From positions 496,001-560,000 of the forward strand of contig CM016928.1 in assembly GCA_006247105.1 (NCBI GenBank): a stretch of 64,000 nt of DNA, given 5' to 3'. The DNA is from Giardia muris (lineage: Eukaryota > Fornicata > Diplomonadida > Hexamitidae). Position 1 is the stretch's first letter. Each line of letters starts with the position of its first letter. Shown in pieces: positions 62,101 to 64,000 of this stretch. Position numbers and translations under genes: made by a program. The notes below the pieces were generated by a model, which searched no databases, was not told where the DNA came from, and saw only the letters and a program-made list of their open reading frames with translations.

Positions 62101-64000
62101 GAGCCTCCTTCGTCGCCTTGAAGGTGACATAGTGGAAATCTCCGAACGAGTCCGGAGGGATTCGGATGTCGCAGATACTAACGAGGATGAGGGCGAACGT
62201 AGAGGGAACCTCGATCGTCGAGTCTCCGAAGCGGACCTCAATTGATCTCGGTTCCGCTTGACTGAAGATGAGGTTATGGGCGATGATCGCTGCCTTGATC
62301 TTCGGGTCGGAACGAACGAAAGCGCTATTACTGATCCCTTCAATGACAAGGACCGTTCCGGTCCGAAGACATTGCTCAACCTTCTTGTGCAAACTCGGGT
62401 CAGCAATACGAACTACACAGGCCTTAGTCTCCAACTGTGTCCTCATGTCCTGGGGTAAGCAATTTGCTGCCCACTTTCGCGCTTGACTTTGAGGGTCGAC
62501 CAGAAGAGGAACGTGACGGCTTGTCATCGCCACACACGCACTAGTCAGGCTAAATGCATCGCGAGGAAGTCCATTACTGATCCAGCGGCTGATAAAGGCC
62601 TGTTCTGCAAGAACCTCGAATAACTTGAATGACTCGAGTGCCTCTCCAGGGAAATAACGAGAGATTAGCTCTCCCCAGCGCTGCTGCATGGAATCACGGT
62701 CCACAAAGTCGAAGCCGCCCATACACGAGCAGAAGGCCGTTGCGATGAGGACCGTCGGAAGAATCATCTCCTTTTCGCGTTGGAGTTTGTCTATCTCCGC
62801 GTTCCACCGAACTTTCTCTCCAGATAGACCTGCGATAAGGCCTTCGGCACGGACAAGACGATTTGAGCAGAGCTCATACTCGGCCGAAAGGCGCTGGAGC
62901 TCCTGCTGGGCTTTGTTCGCGTCAGCCTCGAGGCCTGCCAGCTCGTCTTCCGCGTCCTTAAGCTGCTTCTGCTTGATTGCCAGCTCGTCTTGCAAACGCT
63001 TCGCCTCGGCATTGGCGAGGGCGAGCTTCTCACGCTTCGGGTTGACCTCCTTCATTACCGTGTAATACGCGACGATGGCATGGACCCACTCGCAAAGCCC
63101 CGCGGCTGCTATGGAGGACTTCTGGACTGCGACCGGGTCGAAGTCGGGAGAGGAAAGATATGTCTTCTGAAGTGTAGCCGCGACAGCCTCGGGCATGCGC
63201 TCTGCATCATAGGACTTTAGGGAAGCAAGGAAGCCATTAGCACGGAGCATCTTCTGGGCGACCGGCCAATTGTCTGCATCCGGGGCGTTGGAGATCTTGA
63301 TACCCTTGACAATGCAGATGGCATCCATAACGAAGCGGACCAGCTTTGGAGGGGTTGCAAGGGAACGCACCTCGTTAACGTCGGAAGGCTTCAGTGCGCT
63401 CAAAGCCTTAGTGGCACGATAGACGAGTGGTTCTGCACGACGTAGCTCCTCCGCACAATCCTCTGCAAGCGCGTCGGCCTCAGCAGAGGCTTTGCTAACG
63501 ATGGCCTCCTCAGACATAACAACCTCCTTGACCTTTCCTACCTCCGCCTTCCGAAGTTCGATGTGTTTGGCCATCGCATTAACCTCCTTCTGGGCGGCGG
63601 CAAGAACGGGTTGCTTCGCCGTCTGTTCAGCCTTAAGAGTATCAACCGCCGCCTCCGTCTCCGTTAGTCTGGCGATTCCATTAGTATAGCGTTGATTCCC
63701 ACGGTCAAGCTTAGTAGATAGCTTCTCGATGAGAGCCTGGAACGTGTTCAGAATCCCAAGGAAGGTCGCAGGAGAGGCCGAGAGCATTGGGTACTTCTCT
63801 TCTATAAGTTTCTCAGCGTCTCGGTGCACTGTGACAAGGATCTCCGCAATATCATCGGACTTTTCATGTTCGGACAGGTAGAACCGTGCGATGCTTCGAA
63901 GCGTGTCCGTCTCCCATGGAGAGAACCAGTTGACGGAAAGTGAGCCGAGAAGCGACGGGAAGGACGTCACAAGCTTGTCTAGGGAGAGGGATTCGGGAGT
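59192..64000 (-). CDS. Dynein heavy chain, C-terminal part (runs off the window)
   Basis: More than 1,600 residues are in view and the frame stays open to the right edge, so the N-terminal half is missing from the window. They begin in the AAA4-to-stalk transition (LLGSLSVNWFSPW). The stalk coiled coil follows, with a return helix ending CSNRLVRAEGLIAGLSGEKVRW, then AAA5, AAA6 and the C-terminal domain. Typical end motifs are PQAFLTGTLQNYSRATKIAI and YPCPVYRTSLRRGVL. A stalk and a full C-terminal domain fit an axonemal heavy chain that powers flagellar beating; inner or outer arm cannot be decided without the N-terminal half. Confidence 0.93.
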   Translation of the reverse strand, partial: TPESLSLDKLVTSFPSLLGSLSVNWFSPWETDTLRSIARFYLSEHEKSDDIAEILVTVHRDAEKLIEEKYPMLSASPATFLGILNTFQALIEKLSTKLDRGNQRYTNGIARLTETEAAVDTLKAEQTAKQPVLAAAQKEVNAMAKHIELRKAEVGKVKEVVMSEEAIVSKASAEADALAEDCAEELRRAEPLVYRATKALSALKPSDVNEVRSLATPPKLVRFVMDAICIVKGIKISNAPDADNWPVAQKMLRANGFLASLKSYDAERMPEAVAATLQKTYLSSPDFDPVAVQKSSIAAAGLCEWVHAIVAYYTVMKEVNPKREKLALANAEAKRLQDELAIKQKQLKDAEDELAGLEADANKAQQELQRLSAEYELCSNRLVRAEGLIAGLSGEKVRWNAEIDKLQREKEMILPTVLIATAFCSCMGGFDFVDRDSMQQRWGELISRYFPGEALESFKLFEVLAEQAFISRWISNGLPRDAFSLTSACVAMTSRHVPLLVDPQSQARKWAANCLPQDMRTQLETKACVVRIADPSLHKKVEQCLRTGTVLVIEGISNSAFVRSDPKIKAAIIAHNLIFSQAEPRSIEVRFGDSTIEVPSTFALILVSICDIRIPPDSFGDFHYVTFKATKEALEDLLLSVAVECEKPELELQRKSLQAAAAEDATTLLNLETQLLNLLSESQNAEEGQTLLDNVALVDALNETQQRAQDIGRRMVKAAKTSADIDAARVGYRCLARDASCLFFALQRLTKLDAMYENSLQNFLTLFTSVVASGRDIEGDDRLRAIARLFAERLYGSISRGLFVRHKLMFALDICLSMQLTNDELSQAQFDTLLASFSGNLTCEEVPDNLFPSVPDNDWELLVALCHTQQFPELTLEKERVAALTEIMDAVGDKLPLLERYRISTLAYVAFCACVDRKNLVEAVRLHIRTSLGAGFVNTEAASIIEICNESKNTVPVLVLLSSGSDPSNTIMGLADSRGITVHSVSLGRGQGIVAERAIADAATNGGWVLLGNTHLAGSWLQKLESLCDAIADNSYDPNAGSGAARGMDKGQKRQAFEIHNDFRLFLTTMPFPQFPSSIARNSTKISTEPPLGLKNNMLRLLGAYEVADLTLVPDLMKRAEQQGVKSFETLRTTDPLRIAYQTDKRYKTLLWHLSLFFSVVLERRRFGSIGFNSPYDWSDPDLHISKSQLAVRFQELASLDSSLLSGKLVAAMAALKFLTAEINVGGRVSDSKDRLCVISLMNAFYDDDLKQLGRDVHEIYGLPSGLSFTKESLLEHVATNWPDTDLPEVYGLDSNATIFLAQSSGKELMTLVLDAYRGSGDNKKGSTNSSDAILVQINRILSELPPLFDEKAIGEKYPTNYFQSMNTVLVQECGRYNKLLRIIRTTLNNVENCIKGLIIMTKETESIINALEFNQVPTVWETAAWPSIMPLATWIVDLHRRIAFIRDWVENGTPAVVWFSGFSYPQAFLTGTLQNYSRATKIAIDELAFDFSTESPKEGHAATISGLFLQCASWAAAHGLVAARPGVLFEEMPNITLIPMRAVDFEVGSRYPCPVYRTSLRRGVLTTTGHSSNYIFDVLLPSEEPAGKWVRLGVALFQQNA

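Noticed and set aside
1..64000. tRNA, rRNA or CRISPR features
   Set aside because: No TTCRAATC-type T-arm with matching cloverleaf was seen in the gaps, no rRNA-like sequence, and no regularly spaced short repeats. A tRNAscan or Infernal run would be decisive.
1..64000. Origin from a hexamitid such as Spironucleus
   Set aside because: Hexamitids read TAA/TAG as Gln, while here TAA and TAG end conserved genes at the expected lengths (L31e, asparaginase, ARM protein).

Overview
The window is compact, moderately GC-rich, intron-poor eukaryotic DNA that reads as a Giardia-type diplomonad. The signs are a cysteine-rich variant-specific surface protein (VSP), several ankyrin-repeat and NEK-kinase proteins, intergenic gaps that are often under 40 bp, AT-rich initiators touching the ATG, AGTRAA-type polyadenylation signals overlapping stop codons, and an axonemal-type dynein. 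TAA, TAG and TGA all end genes, so the code is standard, unlike hexamitid diplomonads that read TAA/TAG as glutamine. The VSP tail ends GCREK rather than CRGKA and the DNA looks GC-richer than G. intestinalis, so a relative such as G. muris is my best guess (inference).

1-42 kb is mostly core genome. It holds an ARM-repeat protein, ribosomal L31e, L-asparaginase, the 60S GTPase NOG1, a NEK-like pseudokinase with ankyrin repeats, an unknown protein, a GLUG-repeat surface protein, a free-standing HO/VMA-type Hint plus LAGLIDADG protein, a coiled-coil protein, an exosome RNase PH-fold subunit, a VPS36-like ESCRT-II subunit, a DMT transporter, a membrane-anchored polysaccharide-lyase-8-like protein, XPB helicase, SNU13, a large orphan, an ankyrin protein, an ankyrin-RING protein, a TRAPP-like longin protein, a beta-propeller candidate, ribosomal L32e, a THO2-like protein, a small acidic protein, EB1 and cysteinyl-tRNA synthetase.

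42-55 kb is an accessory, recombining block. It carries a VSP lacking a signal peptide, a flavodoxin-fold quinone reductase, a GEX1/Kar5/Brambleberry-like nuclear-fusion candidate, two ankyrin-NEK genes (one with a truncated kinase, one with a decayed 5' end) sharing a 283-bp inverted repeat with one mismatch, an unknown protein, and a frameshifted NSF ATPase pseudogene. About 1.1 kb beyond that has no convincing gene.

55-64 kb returns to core genes: the RNase LAS1, a pyruvate kinase paralogue lacking key active-site residues, a three-RRM protein, and the C-terminal half of a dynein heavy chain running off the right edge.

Giardia starts at ATG, so starts are placed at ATG codons even where the open frame runs further upstream from GTG or TTG. 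The most unusual items are the intein-derived Hint/LAGLIDADG protein, the GEX1-like protein, the lyase-like surface protein, the degenerate pyruvate kinase, and the gene-conversion and pseudogene block.
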